Shown: positions 1 to 7,086, counted from the first letter of the stretch. The stretch: DNA of 10,791 nt from Bacteroidia bacterium (GCA_013042025.1 JABDQY010000225.1:1-10791), one strand, 5' to 3'. Notes: generated by a model not told the origin, from the letters alone. Made by a program: numbers and translations.

Positions 1-968
1 CCACCGATTCAACACCCAAAACAAATGATATTCATCTAGAGATTGCATTGCAAAAACCTGGTTTTAAGGTGTTAATGTTGAGAGATGTTCAGAAAAGCAG
101 TATACAAAAAGCTTCTGTTTTCAGGAAATTGGTGAGCGGTGCTCCAAATCAGTATAACTATACACCAGTGGCAAATATTTCATATCCTGATAGTTTCGCA
201 AAGTTTGCTAAAAATGGAGTCTTAGTTTGGCAAAAACTACCTCCATCAGATTTGGATGAAAGCTCTTGGACAAATGAATTTGTTCATACCACTAGATTTT
301 GGTTAGGAACGGATCGTTATGGAAGGGATGTCCTAAGTAGAATTATAATTGGTGCCCGTATTTCGTTATTGGTTGGATTTATGTCTGTACTAATTACATT
401 GCTTATTGGTACAACCTTGGGTCTACTTTCTGGCTATTTTGGTGGGTGGGTCGATACTGTAATTTTATGGTTAATAAATGTTGTTTGGAGTTTACCTAGC
501 TTACTAATAGCAATAGCCATAAGCTTTGCATTTCAGGAGAAAGGATTGTATCAAGTTTTTCTTGCTATTGGTTTAAGTATGTGGGTAGAGCTGGCAAGAA
601 TTGTTAGAGGTCAAGTGCTACAGATAAAGGAAATGGAATATATTCAAGCTGCAAAGGTTTTAGGGTTTGGAAATATTCGTATACTATTTAAGCATATTTT
701 ACCTAATATTATGGCACCCATAATTGTGGTGTGTGCTGCAAATTTTGCATCTGCAATTTTGCTTGAAGCAGGATTAAGCTTTTTAGGGCTTGGGGTTCAA
801 CCACCAATGCCAAGCTGGGGAAGTATGATTAAGGAACACTACAACTATATTGTTTTTGATGCAGCATATCTTGCCATTATTCCAGGATTTTGCATCATGC
901 TGTTAGTTATGAGTTTCAATTTTCTTGGCAATGCCTTAAGAGATGCGTTGGACGTAAATCTTAAATAA
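1..968 (+). CDS. Peptide/nickel-type ABC transporter permease (DppC/OppC-like), 5' end missing
   Basis: Inner-membrane permease subunit of an oligopeptide/dipeptide/nickel-family ABC importer (BPD_transp_1 fold); substrate cannot be told from sequence. The frame is open to the left edge (first whole codon at 3), so the true start lies outside the window and the TTG at 48 should not be taken as the start. About 80 soluble residues come first, then the family signature FWLGTDRYGRDVLSR (about 297-341), which precedes the core membrane segments. Hydrophobic segments follow at about 350-450, 460-530, 550-600, 700-790 and 865-935. The EAA-type cytoplasmic loop that docks on the ATPase is at about 636-707 (EYIQAAKVLGFG onward), and the C-terminal signature EAGLSFLGLGVQPP is at about 765-806. 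The long soluble stretch before the signature is probably an extracytoplasmic insert after a first membrane helix lying upstream. The gene converges on the CoA-transferase gene, 27 bases away. Family call firm; DppC versus OppC is open. Confidence 0.9.
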   Translation, partial: TDSTPKTNDIHLEIALQKPGFKVLMLRDVQKSSIQKASVFRKLVSGAPNQYNYTPVANISYPDSFAKFAKNGVLVWQKLPPSDLDESSWTNEFVHTTRFWLGTDRYGRDVLSRIIIGARISLLVGFMSVLITLLIGTTLGLLSGYFGGWVDTVILWLINVVWSLPSLLIAIAISFAFQEKGLYQVFLAIGLSMWVELARIVRGQVLQIKEMEYIQAAKVLGFGNIRILFKHILPNIMAPIIVVCAANFASAILLEAGLSFLGLGVQPPMPSWGSMIKEHYNYIVFDAAYLAIIPGFCIMLLVMSFNFLGNALRDALDVNLK

Positions 969-995
969 AGAATCCTTCAAATCGAAAGTCTCATC

Positions 996-2258
996 TTATC
1001 CAAATAATAATTTGCTCGATTTTTCAAGCTCTTCTCGATGAGCGGGATGTGCTATATTAATAAGTAGTTTAACCCGTTCTTCAATGGTTTTTCCATAGAG
1101 ATAAGCTACACCGTACTCTGTAACCACATAGTGAACGTGGGCTCTTGTTGTTACCACTCCAGCACCTTCTCTTAAAAATGGAACTATTTTAGATTCTCCT
1201 CTTTTAGTAGTTGATGGTAATGCAATAATTGGTTTACCACCTTCAGATAGTGAAGCTCCTCGAATAAAATCCATTTGTCCTCCAACACCCGAATATATTT
1301 TACTTCCAATTGAATCAGCACAAACTTGTCCTGTTAGGTCAATTTCCACCGCACTATTAATAGCAGTAACCTTAGGGTTTTGACGAATAACAGATGTCTT
1401 GTTAACATATTCGAAATCACACATCTTCACCATTGGATTATCATCAATAAAATCATATAATTTCTTGGTCCCAAGAACAAATGCAGCAAGCATCATTCCG
1501 GTGTATTTTCTTTTGTTTCTGCCAGTTATTACTCCCTTTTCCACTAATGGAAGAACACCATCAGAAAACATTTCTGAATGTACTCCAAGATCTTTATGAT
1601 TACCTAAGCATGAAAGAACCGCATTTGGTATTGCTCCTATACCCATTTGTAAAGTTGCTCCGTCCTCAATTAATCCTGCTACATGCTCTCCAATGGCAAT
1701 TTGTTCAGGTGTAAGTGTAGGTATTGCAATTTCGGGTATTGCTTCATCATATTCAACCTGGATGTCAATTTTATCAATATGAATTAAGCCTTCTCCATGA
1801 GACCTAGGCATATGTTTGTTAACCTGAGCTATTACAAGTTTAGCCGATTCCATAGCTGCCAATGAAATGTCAATTGAAGTACCAAGTGAACAATAACCAT
1901 GTTTATCGGGAGGAGAAACAGTTACCAATGCTACATCAATAGGAATAATCTGTCTACGGAATAACCGAGAGGCTTCGCTTAAGAATATAGGAATATAACT
2001 TCCTGTACCATTCTGAACTGAGTTCCTCAGATTTGGTCCTACAAACATCGTTTTAACTTTAAAGGATCCTTGTTTATCTAGGTCTGCATATGGTGCTACC
2101 CCTTCAGTATGAATTTGATAGATACTTACATTATTTAATTCCTCATGTCGTTCAGACATTGCTTTAACCAATTGTTGAGGTGCTGCTGCTGCTGAATGAA
2201 TGAAAACATTGTCGTTGCTTCTTATATGTGTTGCTGCTTCTTTTGCTGTTTGAATCAT
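996..2258 (-). CDS. Acetyl-CoA hydrolase / 4-hydroxybutyrate CoA-transferase family protein
   Basis: Cytoplasmic class I-like CoA-transferase of 420 residues, about the usual length for the acetyl-CoA hydrolase/4-hydroxybutyrate CoA-transferase family. Such enzymes move CoA between acyl-CoA and a free acid through a glutamyl-CoA thioester. Visible landmarks are VSPPDKHGYCSLGTSID (about 114-130), the glycine-rich MGIGAIPNAVL (205-215), HSEMFSDG (227-234) with E229 the likely catalytic glutamate, NSAVEIDLTGQV (301-312), and the CoA-site region YSGVGGQMDFIRGA (322-335). The C-terminal part has the usual VVTEYGVAYLYGK (378-390). The ATG at 2258 starts a normal family N-terminus; no clear ribosome binding site precedes it. 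It lies 135 bases downstream of the SanA-like gene on the same strand, so it may be separately transcribed. Substrate (acetate, succinate, 4-hydroxybutyrate, propionate) cannot be settled here. Confidence 0.92.
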   Translation of the reverse strand: MIQTAKEAATHIRSNDNVFIHSAAAAPQQLVKAMSERHEELNNVSIYQIHTEGVAPYADLDKQGSFKVKTMFVGPNLRNSVQNGTGSYIPIFLSEASRLFRRQIIPIDVALVTVSPPDKHGYCSLGTSIDISLAAMESAKLVIAQVNKHMPRSHGEGLIHIDKIDIQVEYDEAIPEIAIPTLTPEQIAIGEHVAGLIEDGATLQMGIGAIPNAVLSCLGNHKDLGVHSEMFSDGVLPLVEKGVITGRNKRKYTGMMLAAFVLGTKKLYDFIDDNPMVKMCDFEYVNKTSVIRQNPKVTAINSAVEIDLTGQVCADSIGSKIYSGVGGQMDFIRGASLSEGGKPIIALPSTTKRGESKIVPFLREGAGVVTTRAHVHYVVTEYGVAYLYGKTIEERVKLLINIAHPAHREELEKSSKLLFG

Positions 2259-2263
2259 TGCTG

Positions 2264-2271
2264 CAAATGTA
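2264..2271 (-). promoter_or_regulatory. Possible -7 box before the CoA-transferase gene
   Basis: On the - strand the sequence reads TACATTTG, an exact match to the Bacteroidota -7 consensus TAnnTTTG. It ends only 5 bases before the ATG at 2258, so transcription would begin at or very near the start codon and the mRNA would be leaderless. No convincing TTTG/TTG -33 box is seen 17-23 bases upstream. A match of this length can arise by chance in AT-rich DNA, so this is tentative. Confidence 0.25.
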
Positions 2272-2393
2272 ATTTTGATATAGATTTCTACCTGATTTAC
2301 TTTAAAAAAAATGGTAATTGGAAACTATTCTATACTGCATTTTTTGCTCAATATCATAACCCCATAAGGTCTAGAATCATAGCTAGATTAAAA

Positions 2394-3026
2394 TTATTCT
2401 ATGATTATTTTTTCACCTAAGAATTTTGGTTCTTTTCCAATCCAAATGTCAATGAACATTTTAACTCGAGCGGCATATTCTCTTAGATGTGTTCGAATCC
2501 CATAACGACCATTGATGTCTTGTGCATTAAACCCAATTGCCTTTATTCCATTAGCTTGAGCAAGATAGATTGCACGCTCGTTATGAAATTTTTGAGAGAT
2601 AACTATAATATCCTCTTCGCCGAAAACTAATTTACATCGAACAATAGAATCCAAGGTGCGAAAACCTGCATAATCTAAGAATATTACTTCTTCAGGTATC
2701 CCTCTTGAAATTAAATCAGCTTTGAAAGTCTTTGGTTCGTTGTACTGGTGCGTTCCATTGTCCCCACTTATTAAGATGAATTTGATTTTACCTTCTTTAT
2801 ATAAACGAACAGCAGCATCTATTCGATACTTATAAAACAAATTTGTTTGGCCGTTACTAATGTACTTACTAGTGCCTAACACTAATGCTACTTTCTTTGA
2901 GGGTAATTCTGAAATTGAATCAAATGTTTGATTCTGAGTTTTCCAGACCACACGTTGGTTTAGGTATAGTATAGAAGAAATTGCTAAAAAAATGAGGAGT
3001 AAAAGTTGTGAAATCCACTTTGTCAT
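2394..3026 (-). CDS. SanA/YdcF-like DUF218 membrane protein
   Basis: A 210-residue protein with one N-terminal membrane helix (about 5-24) followed by an extracytoplasmic DUF218 domain. Conserved blocks are VLGTSKY (49-55), RIDAAVRLYKEGKIKFILIS with GDN (68-90), NEP (96-98), FRTLDSIVR (122-130) and ISQKFHNERA (143-152), the set seen in SanA, the enterobacterial protein whose loss causes vancomycin sensitivity at high temperature. E. coli SanA is somewhat longer. The biochemical activity of SanA is unknown; the known phenotypes point to envelope barrier function, possibly around peptidoglycan or envelope polysaccharide. Its ATG overlaps the dapF stop as ATGA (3023-3026), so translation is probably coupled to dapF. 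Family assignment is firm; the precise role is not. Confidence 0.88.
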   Translation of the reverse strand: MTKWISQLLLLIFLAISSILYLNQRVVWKTQNQTFDSISELPSKKVALVLGTSKYISNGQTNLFYKYRIDAAVRLYKEGKIKFILISGDNGTHQYNEPKTFKADLISRGIPEEVIFLDYAGFRTLDSIVRCKLVFGEEDIIVISQKFHNERAIYLAQANGIKAIGFNAQDINGRYGIRTHLREYAARVKMFIDIWIGKEPKFLGEKIIIE

Positions 3027-3793
3027 ATTCCAATTTCTCCGCTAAAAACTTGAACTGCAGGTCCAATTAAATAAATATTCTGAAACCCTAATTCTGTTTT
3101 TGTAAAACTTACTGCAAGCATACCTCCTTCAGTCTCTACTTTCCTATAGTAATCAGAACCACTATGTTGGCTTTTAACATATTCAGCAATAACTGAGGCT
3201 GTAACGCCTGTTCCACAGCTTAAGGTTTCATCTTCTACACCACGTTCATAGGTTCGAATTTGAAGAGAATCATCCTTTGATACCACAAAGTTTACATTTA
3301 TACCTTCTTCCTTAAACTCATTTGAATACCTGATTTCTTTGGCTGGAGAAACGATATCCAAATTAAGCGTGTCCTGGAATCTGATATAATGAGGTGAGCC
3401 TGTATTTGCGATAAAATCTTGTCCGCTAGATCCTACTTCAATAACATCATGCATCTTAAGGTTTACAAGCTCATTGTTTATGCTTGCTTCATGTTGTCCA
3501 TCATTTGAATTAAACGAACATTGGTCAGATATCCATCCCAAGAATTTTGCATGCATTACAGCACACCTACTTCCATTACCGCAAAAACTCTCAGAACCGT
3601 CAGCGTTGTAATACATCATGTCAAAATCGACACTGCTGTCTTTTTTCATAACAATTACTCCGTCTGCTCCAATACCAAATTTGCGATCGCAAAGCAATTG
3701 AATTTGTTGCGTTGTTATTTGATAGATATCAGATGTGATAACAAAGTCGTTTCCGGTTCCTTGGTATTTATAAAAATGAATTTTTTTAGTCAT
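3023..3793 (-). CDS. dapF: Diaminopimelate epimerase
   Basis: Cytoplasmic cofactor-independent racemase converting LL- to meso-diaminopimelate, the last-but-one step of lysine synthesis and the source of the peptidoglycan cross-linking residue. Both active-site cysteines are present: one in NADGSESFCGNGSRC and one in ETLSCGTG, residues 71 and 193 counted from the chosen start. The N-terminus FYKYQGTGNDFV is the standard DapF opening, and YERGVEDET matches the second half of the two-domain fold. The ATG at 3793 is chosen because it places the start directly before this opening and gives an 8-base overlap with the upstream stop (ATGACTAA). An ATG three codons earlier at 3802 would give 259 residues and a 17-base overlap, and cannot be excluded. 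About 256 residues, close to the family norm. Sandwiched between the anti-sigma-like gene and the SanA-like gene with overlaps on both sides. Confidence 0.96.
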   Translation of the reverse strand: MTKKIHFYKYQGTGNDFVITSDIYQITTQQIQLLCDRKFGIGADGVIVMKKDSSVDFDMMYYNADGSESFCGNGSRCAVMHAKFLGWISDQCSFNSNDGQHEASINNELVNLKMHDVIEVGSSGQDFIANTGSPHYIRFQDTLNLDIVSPAKEIRYSNEFKEEGINVNFVVSKDDSLQIRTYERGVEDETLSCGTGVTASVIAEYVKSQHSGSDYYRKVETEGGMLAVSFTKTELGFQNIYLIGPAVQVFSGEIGI

Positions 3794-4856
3794 TGAGTAC
3801 ATTAAGCAAAGCTGGACTGGTTACTTCAACCAACCTCTTGTAATCTTTGTTTTTTTCGATGAAATATTGCTTGCCTTCAATTTTTACATACAAGCGATTG
3901 TCTAACTCTTTAAACTCTAAATTGTTCGTCTCGTTAATTCCATATAGTTTTACCTTGGTTCCATCATAGTTGTAACCTTTGTAGTTTACAACAGATTTCC
4001 AATGTTCTACTTCAATACTTCTAGAAGGATTTGAAGAAGTTGGTGCTTTTGTTGCTTCTACTGCATCACTTTCTTCTTTCTCACTTTCTTTAATTTTGGT
4101 ACTTGACCTTTTTGCCGTAGTTGCAGCGGTTTCTTCAACTCCACTGAAGTTTGGGCTTATTGAGATAACATTGTATCTTCTATTGCTTAAAAGTTCATCT
4201 GCCTTAACTTCATAATCTTGGATGGCATCATCTCCACTTTCATCTTTCGCGTCTGTGGTTGTTGGGGCTGATTTTTCAATCATCACTTCATCTGGAGCTT
4301 CACTTTCTTCTTCAAATGTCTCTTCAAATGTCTCCTCTATTTCAACGTCATCTTCAACAACTTCAATAGCAGGTGCTTCTAACTCTTCTTCTAATCTCTC
4401 AATTTCATCGGTCTTAATATTATCTGCAATTGCAAGCGTTTGAGTGTCTATTTGTGTTAGCTCCGATTGAGGTTCGGTAGTTGGTTTGAAATCATCAGCA
4501 GTGTCACTAGATTCTACTTCTTCACTTACCATCGTGTCATTGAAGGAATTCATAAATGGTCGTAAAACAAAGAATGTGGATACCAATAATGATACAACCG
4601 CAGCTGAAGCCAAGGCTATTTTGAAGGTTCTACCAATAACAAATGTTCGTGACTTATTAAGATTGGCTTGTAAGTTCTTCTTTAATTCATCCTCTCTAAA
4701 CGCCTTTATTGACTCAATAATGGATGCCTGGGAAGTAACAGCATCTCTAAGATCCTCGTTGGACTTAAGGTCACTTTTAAATTTATCCAATGCTCTACCT
4801 TTAAGTTCCCCATTGAGGTACTTATTAATCAAATGATATGTTTGTTCATTAATCAT
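3786..4856 (-). CDS. Membrane-anchored candidate anti-sigma factor with long acidic linker
   Basis: A 356-residue protein of unnamed family. Residues 1-65 are a charged helical region beginning NKYLNGELKG, resembling the N-terminal domain of Bacteroidota anti-sigma proteins. It has no cysteine anywhere, so it is not a zinc-binding (ZAS) anti-sigma domain. One membrane helix follows at about 79-99. Residues 105-280 form a low-complexity, strongly acidic Glu/Asp/Ser/Thr-rich linker including the repeated ETFEETFE at about 175-182. A compact C-terminal region (about 281-356) rich in aromatic and beta-prone residues (VVNYKGYNYDGTKVKLYG) looks folded. Predicted topology is sigma-binding domain inside, linker and C-terminal domain outside the inner membrane. 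Its ATG shares one base with the sigma factor stop (TAATG at 4854-4858), typical of a sigma/anti-sigma pair. Function is inferred from neighbour and topology; no catalytic motif is seen. Confidence 0.75.
   Translation of the reverse strand: MINEQTYHLINKYLNGELKGRALDKFKSDLKSNEDLRDAVTSQASIIESIKAFREDELKKNLQANLNKSRTFVIGRTFKIALASAAVVSLLVSTFFVLRPFMNSFNDTMVSEEVESSDTADDFKPTTEPQSELTQIDTQTLAIADNIKTDEIERLEEELEAPAIEVVEDDVEIEETFEETFEEESEAPDEVMIEKSAPTTTDAKDESGDDAIQDYEVKADELLSNRRYNVISISPNFSGVEETAATTAKRSSTKIKESEKEESDAVEATKAPTSSNPSRSIEVEHWKSVVNYKGYNYDGTKVKLYGINETNNLEFKELDNRLYVKIEGKQYFIEKNKDYKRLVEVTSPALLNVLND
4309..4332 (-). repeat. Two tandem 12-base repeats coding ETFE
   Basis: The + strand carries TCTTCAAATGTC twice back to back (4309-4320 and 4321-4332), identical in both copies. 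In the gene they encode two consecutive Glu-Thr-Phe-Glu units inside the acidic linker of the candidate anti-sigma factor. Being a multiple of three, the repeat can expand or contract without a frameshift, so linker length may vary between strains. Confidence 0.85.
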
Positions 4857-5419
4857 TAGAGTAGATCTTCTTTTTTGTATTTTTCAACTACAATTGCTTG
4901 CAATTTTTTAAAGCACTGATATTTTTTTGATTTAACAGTATTGGCGTTTGCAAATCCAAGTTTTTCTGCAATTAGTACATTATTGAATCCATCAAAGTAG
5001 AAATAGGATAGGAGCCTTCTGCAAGTTTCATCCATTTCTTCTACCAATTGAACAATTATAGATTTGTCCATGTTCAATTTCATTTCTTCGCTTGGTGTAT
5101 TGAGCTGGTTTGTTTCATCTACCAGTTTAAATTTAGATCGCTTCTTTAATTCCTTAAACCAAAGATTTTTAGCTATAGCCATCACATAGGTGCTCAGTTT
5201 AGACTGTAACATAAAATCTGGTTTATGAACGTTCTTCCAAACCGCAATCACAGTATCTTGTAGGATGTCGTCTACCACATTTTCATCTCCACTGTTTTTA
5301 AGTACAAAGTTTTTTACCATTGTATGATGTTGTTTGTACAAGTGTACAAGCATCTGCTCGTCGCCTTGTTTCATTCTTTCTAGTACGCTATGGTCGGTAA
5401 GTTTATTTAAACCGAACAT
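4856..5419 (-). CDS. ECF-type RNA polymerase sigma-70 factor
   Basis: A 187-residue group IV (ECF) sigma factor that redirects RNA polymerase to a specific regulon. Region 2 spans about 20-95: the helix around VVDDILQDTVIAVWKN (48-63) binds core polymerase, and LSTYVMAIAKNLWFKELKKR (75-94) corresponds to the -10 melting part. A non-conserved linker follows (about 95-117), then region 4 at about 118-178, with a helix-turn-helix around NVLIAEKLGFANANTVKSKK that reads the -35 element. Length is typical of ECF factors. The stop shares a base with the start of the membrane protein downstream, which is its likely anti-sigma factor. It is divergent from the DegQ-like protease across a 203-base intergenic region. 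The ATG at 5419 gives a standard N-terminus. Regulon and signal are unknown. Confidence 0.9.
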   Translation of the reverse strand: MFGLNKLTDHSVLERMKQGDEQMLVHLYKQHHTMVKNFVLKNSGDENVVDDILQDTVIAVWKNVHKPDFMLQSKLSTYVMAIAKNLWFKELKKRSKFKLVDETNQLNTPSEEMKLNMDKSIIVQLVEEMDETCRRLLSYFYFDGFNNVLIAEKLGFANANTVKSKKYQCFKKLQAIVVEKYKKEDLL

Positions 5420-5465
5420 TTTGTAGATAGTTAATACTCATTAATCGAGAAAGGTAAATGGTAGG

Positions 5466-5492
5466 TAACGAAAAGTGGGCTTCAGCCGTTCT
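5466..5492 (-). promoter_or_regulatory. Candidate ECF-type promoter before the sigma factor gene
   Basis: On the - strand AGAAC (5492-5488) is followed after 17 bases by CGTTA (5470-5466). This resembles the general ECF promoter layout of a GAAC-type -35 and a CGT-type -10 separated by 16-17 bases, and sits about 47 bases before the ATG. Many ECF factors activate their own operon, which would fit. The match is short and was found by eye, so it is only a candidate. Confidence 0.3.
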
Positions 5493-5521
5493 ATACATCA
5501 AAAGAATTTGTAACTTGCTTT

Positions 5522-5554
5522 CAAATTTAATGAAAATTAAGAAGTCTTTTTCAA
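5522..5554 (-). promoter_or_regulatory. Candidate housekeeping promoter for the sigma-dapF operon
   Basis: On the - strand TAAATTTG (5529-5522) matches the Bacteroidota -7 box TAnnTTTG, with a TTG -33 box at 5554-5552 and a 22-base spacer, inside the 17-23 range known for Flavobacterium. It would give a leader of roughly 100 bases before the ATG at 5419. It would provide basal transcription, with the nearer ECF-like site acting in addition. Tentative. Confidence 0.35.
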
Positions 5555-5560
5555 CTTCTT
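5539..5560. repeat. Perfect 7-base inverted repeat between sigma factor and degQ
   Basis: AAGAAGT (5539-5545) and ACTTCTT (5554-5560) form a perfect inverted repeat with an 8-base T-rich centre. It overlaps the candidate -33 box of the sigma operon and lies 63 bases before the protease ATG. It could be a dimer-binding operator or a small hairpin; no factor can be assigned. Confidence 0.45.
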
Positions 5561-5622
5561 GATTGATGGATTATTTGGAACAAAAGTTGTACTAAAATAT
5601 TAAAATAAATATAACACTAAAT

Positions 5623-7086
5623 ATGACTGTAAAAAAAGGAATAAGTATCTTGGCTATTGCCATTGTAGGAGGGTTAGTTGCCCTAGGGTTAAACAAACTA
5701 ATGACTAAGGAAGCTGCACCTCAAAGTTTTCAAGAACACCAATCTGCCAAATTTACGTTAGCTGAAAAATTGTCAGATGCACCGCAATTGGATTTTGTAT
5801 CGGTTGCTGAAGTTTCAACACCTTCTGTTGTACATATAAAATCAACAATATCTACCAATGGAAGTAATCAGCAACAGTTTAATCCATTTGAAGACTTTTT
5901 TAATGGACCAATGTTCCCTCAACAAAGAGGACCACAAGTGGCGACGGGTTCTGGTGTAATTATTAAGAAAGATGGATATATTGTAACCAATAATCACGTG
6001 GTAGATGGGGCATCAAAAGTAGAAGTGGTTCTTGATGATAAACGAGAATATGTAGCAGAAATCTTAGGAACCGATCCAGAAACAGATTTAGCACTTTTAA
6101 AAATTGAAGATGATAATCTACCTTTCTTGAACTTAGGAAATAGCGATGAGCTTAAAGTTGGAGAATGGGTAGTTGCTGTAGGTAATCCATTTAATTTAAC
6201 GAGTACTGTTACTGCAGGTATTGTAAGTGCAAAAGGAAGAAATATAAATCTACTGAGACAAAAAGGAGGTGAATATGCTATTGAGAATTTTATTCAAACG
6301 GATGCAGCCGTTAATCCTGGAAATAGTGGAGGAGCTTTGGTAAATACAAGTGGTGAGTTAATCGGAATAAACACAGCAATTGCTTCTCAAACAGGTTCCT
6401 ATTCTGGATATTCATTTGCGATTCCAATAAACCTAGCTAAAAAAATCATTAAAGATTTAAGTGATTATGGTGAAGTAAAACGTGCAATATTGGGGGTTCG
6501 AATTCAGGATATTACACAGGAGTTAGCTGATGAAAAAGGGCTCAAAGGATTGAGCGGAGTGTATATACCTAATGTTTCTGAAGGTGGTGCGGCCGATAAA
6601 GCTGGAATCAAGGATGGAGATGTAATCACACAAATAAATGGCGTTGTGGTAGATAAATCATCAGTATTACAAGAGCAAATCAGTAAGTATCATCCAGGGG
6701 ATAAGGTAACAGTAACTCTAATTAGAGACGGAAAGACTAAGGAAATTGTAACCACTTTGTTGTCCAAAGAAGGAAATAAAGAAATAAACACAACAATCGC
6801 TAGAGAAGAAAAGAAGGTACTAGGTGCTGAAATTGAAAATCTTTCGCGAGATGAGCGTTTGGAATTGAAGATAAGAAACGGAGTTAAAATCGCTAAGCTT
6901 GGAAATGGTGAGCTTAAAAAGAAAGGAATTCCTGCAGGCTTTGTAATCACACATATTGATAAAACACCTATGCACACAACACAAGACGTAGAAAGAGCGT
7001 TAAAAGATAAAGATGGTGCTGTTCTTATAGAAGGTGTTACCAACAGTGGCGAAAAGGAGGCTTATGCCATTCGCTTAGATAAATAA
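5623..7086 (+). CDS. degQ: HtrA/DegQ-family periplasmic serine protease (Do-like)
   Basis: A 487-residue trypsin-fold protease/chaperone that degrades or refolds misfolded proteins in the periplasm. Order: an N-terminal hydrophobic segment (about 7-25) serving as signal peptide or anchor, the protease domain (about 57-280), PDZ1 (about 285-385) and a shorter, divergent PDZ2 (about 400-485). The catalytic triad is complete: H125 in TNNHVVDG, D155 in DPETDLALLKI and S235 in NPGNSGGAL. A Gln/Pro/Phe-rich loop (about 82-104) matches the LA-loop region of Do proteases. Two PDZ domains and length fit DegP/DegQ rather than DegS; DegP versus DegQ cannot be decided by eye, so the symbol is a family label. 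It is transcribed alone between the divergent ECF sigma gene and its own terminator. A GGAAC sequence at 5577-5581, like an ECF -35 box, precedes it, but no matching -10 was found. Confidence 0.93.
   Translation: MTVKKGISILAIAIVGGLVALGLNKLMTKEAAPQSFQEHQSAKFTLAEKLSDAPQLDFVSVAEVSTPSVVHIKSTISTNGSNQQQFNPFEDFFNGPMFPQQRGPQVATGSGVIIKKDGYIVTNNHVVDGASKVEVVLDDKREYVAEILGTDPETDLALLKIEDDNLPFLNLGNSDELKVGEWVVAVGNPFNLTSTVTAGIVSAKGRNINLLRQKGGEYAIENFIQTDAAVNPGNSGGALVNTSGELIGINTAIASQTGSYSGYSFAIPINLAKKIIKDLSDYGEVKRAILGVRIQDITQELADEKGLKGLSGVYIPNVSEGGAADKAGIKDGDVITQINGVVVDKSSVLQEQISKYHPGDKVTVTLIRDGKTKEIVTTLLSKEGNKEINTTIAREEKKVLGAEIENLSRDERLELKIRNGVKIAKLGNGELKKKGIPAGFVITHIDKTPMHTTQDVERALKDKDGAVLIEGVTNSGEKEAYAIRLDK

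Noticed and set aside
48..50. TTG as start codon of the ABC permease
   Set aside because: The same frame stays open with sensible codons to the window edge at position 3, and the family needs an upstream membrane helix. The gene is simply truncated by the window.
979..1024. AAATCGA / TCGATTT pair after the permease as a terminator
   Set aside because: The loop is about 30 bases, the stem is AT-rich, and the right arm lies inside the convergent CoA-transferase coding region.
1399..1714. Open frames on the + strand inside the CoA-transferase gene
   Set aside because: They overlap conserved catalytic regions of the real gene and their translations look random.
2375..2406. Inverted repeat AATCATAG / CTATGATT at the end of the SanA-like gene
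   Set aside because: The stem has only two GC pairs and a 16-base loop. T residues follow only on the + strand, where no gene ends, so it is not credible as a terminator for the - strand operon.
4222..4836. Serine-rich open frames on the + strand opposite the anti-sigma-like gene
   Set aside because: They are antisense shadows of the acidic linker (Glu/Asp codons read as Ser/Val on the other strand), with no domain or promoter of their own.
6690..7043. Open frame on the - strand inside degQ
   Set aside because: It lies wholly within the PDZ2-coding region of a clear protease gene and shows no recognisable protein features.
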